From positions 1 to 5,810 of the forward strand of contig CAYGKP010000160.1 in NCBI GenBank assembly GCA_964350605.1: a stretch of DNA of 5,810 bases. The letters run 5' to 3'. Position numbers and translations under genes: made by a program. The notes under the pieces were generated by a model. That model searched no databases, was not told where the DNA came from, and was given only the letters and a program-made list of their open reading frames with translations. Shown here piece by piece: positions 5,700 through 5,810 of this stretch (position 1 is its first letter; each line of letters begins with the position of its first letter). This stretch comes from CAYGKP01 sp964350605. Lineage in GTDB: Bacteria; Bacteroidota; Bacteroidia; Cytophagales; JAAEPT01.

Positions 5700-5810
5700 T
5701 TAGCGGCCCGCTTTCAAGAGGTCGCGGATTTCGGTGAGCAGTACTTCTTCCTTCGAAGGCTGGGGGGCGGGCGCCGCGGCTTCCTCTTTTTTGCTGACTC
5801 GGTCGTGGAG
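5700..5810 (-). CDS. mscL: Large-conductance mechanosensitive channel, C-terminal fragment (5' end outside window)
   Basis: Only the last 36 codons are present, on the minus strand and ending at the TAA complementary to 5700-5702. The peptide reads LHDRVSKKEEAAAPAP, then QPSKEEVLLTEIRDLLKAGR. A charged KKEE stretch, an Ala/Pro linker and a final KEEVLLTEIRDLLK amphipathic helix form the standard C-terminus of MscL, the pentameric inner-membrane tension valve that releases solutes on osmotic downshock; this end forms the cytoplasmic helical bundle. The pore helices lie outside the window, so the call rests on this tail alone. It stands 12 bases upstream of the DUF3078 gene on the same strand. 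Confidence 0.85.
   Translation of the reverse strand, partial: LHDRVSKKEEAAAPAPQPSKEEVLLTEIRDLLKAGR

Overview
The window reads as a chromosomal segment of a fairly GC-rich member of the Bacteroidota. Four things point there: a single-chain E1 alpha/beta 2-oxoacid dehydrogenase of the kind common in that phylum, a DUF3078 envelope protein, two short-signal lipoproteins of Bacteroidota style, and the lack of Shine-Dalgarno sequences before most starts. The exact lineage cannot be read from the window. All assignments come from reading the sequence; no database search was run.

Left part (1-2326, plus strand): the 3' portion of the E1 alpha/beta fusion gene, cut by the window edge, then an AT-richer gap with a possible Bacteroidota-type promoter around a 12-bp palindrome. 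Next come two small two-helix membrane proteins (77 and 71 residues), separated by a strong intrinsic terminator. The second is followed after 10 bases by a small iron-sulfur protein of the divergent 4Fe-4S (Fer4_19) type.

Middle (2346-4615): a lipoprotein gene on the minus strand, convergent with the ferredoxin-like gene. A short secreted protein is transcribed divergently from it. After a gap holding a 13-bp-stem terminator comes a second, larger plus-strand lipoprotein that resembles a widespread uncharacterised Bacteroidota family.

Right part (4616-5810): a 121-base convergent gap packed with hairpins, including a 17-bp bidirectional terminator and a second perfect hairpin without a T-tract. 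Beyond it, on the minus strand, are a DUF3078 protein and, upstream of it by 12 bases, the C-terminal end of the mechanosensitive channel gene mscL. These two look co-transcribed.

Functionally the window joins one central-metabolism enzyme to a group of mostly uncharacterised envelope proteins. I see no mobile element, CRISPR array, tRNA, rRNA or defence system. The most unusual items are the tandem pair of apparently related two-helix miniproteins, the pairing of one of them with an iron-sulfur protein, and the hairpin cluster at 4621-4739.
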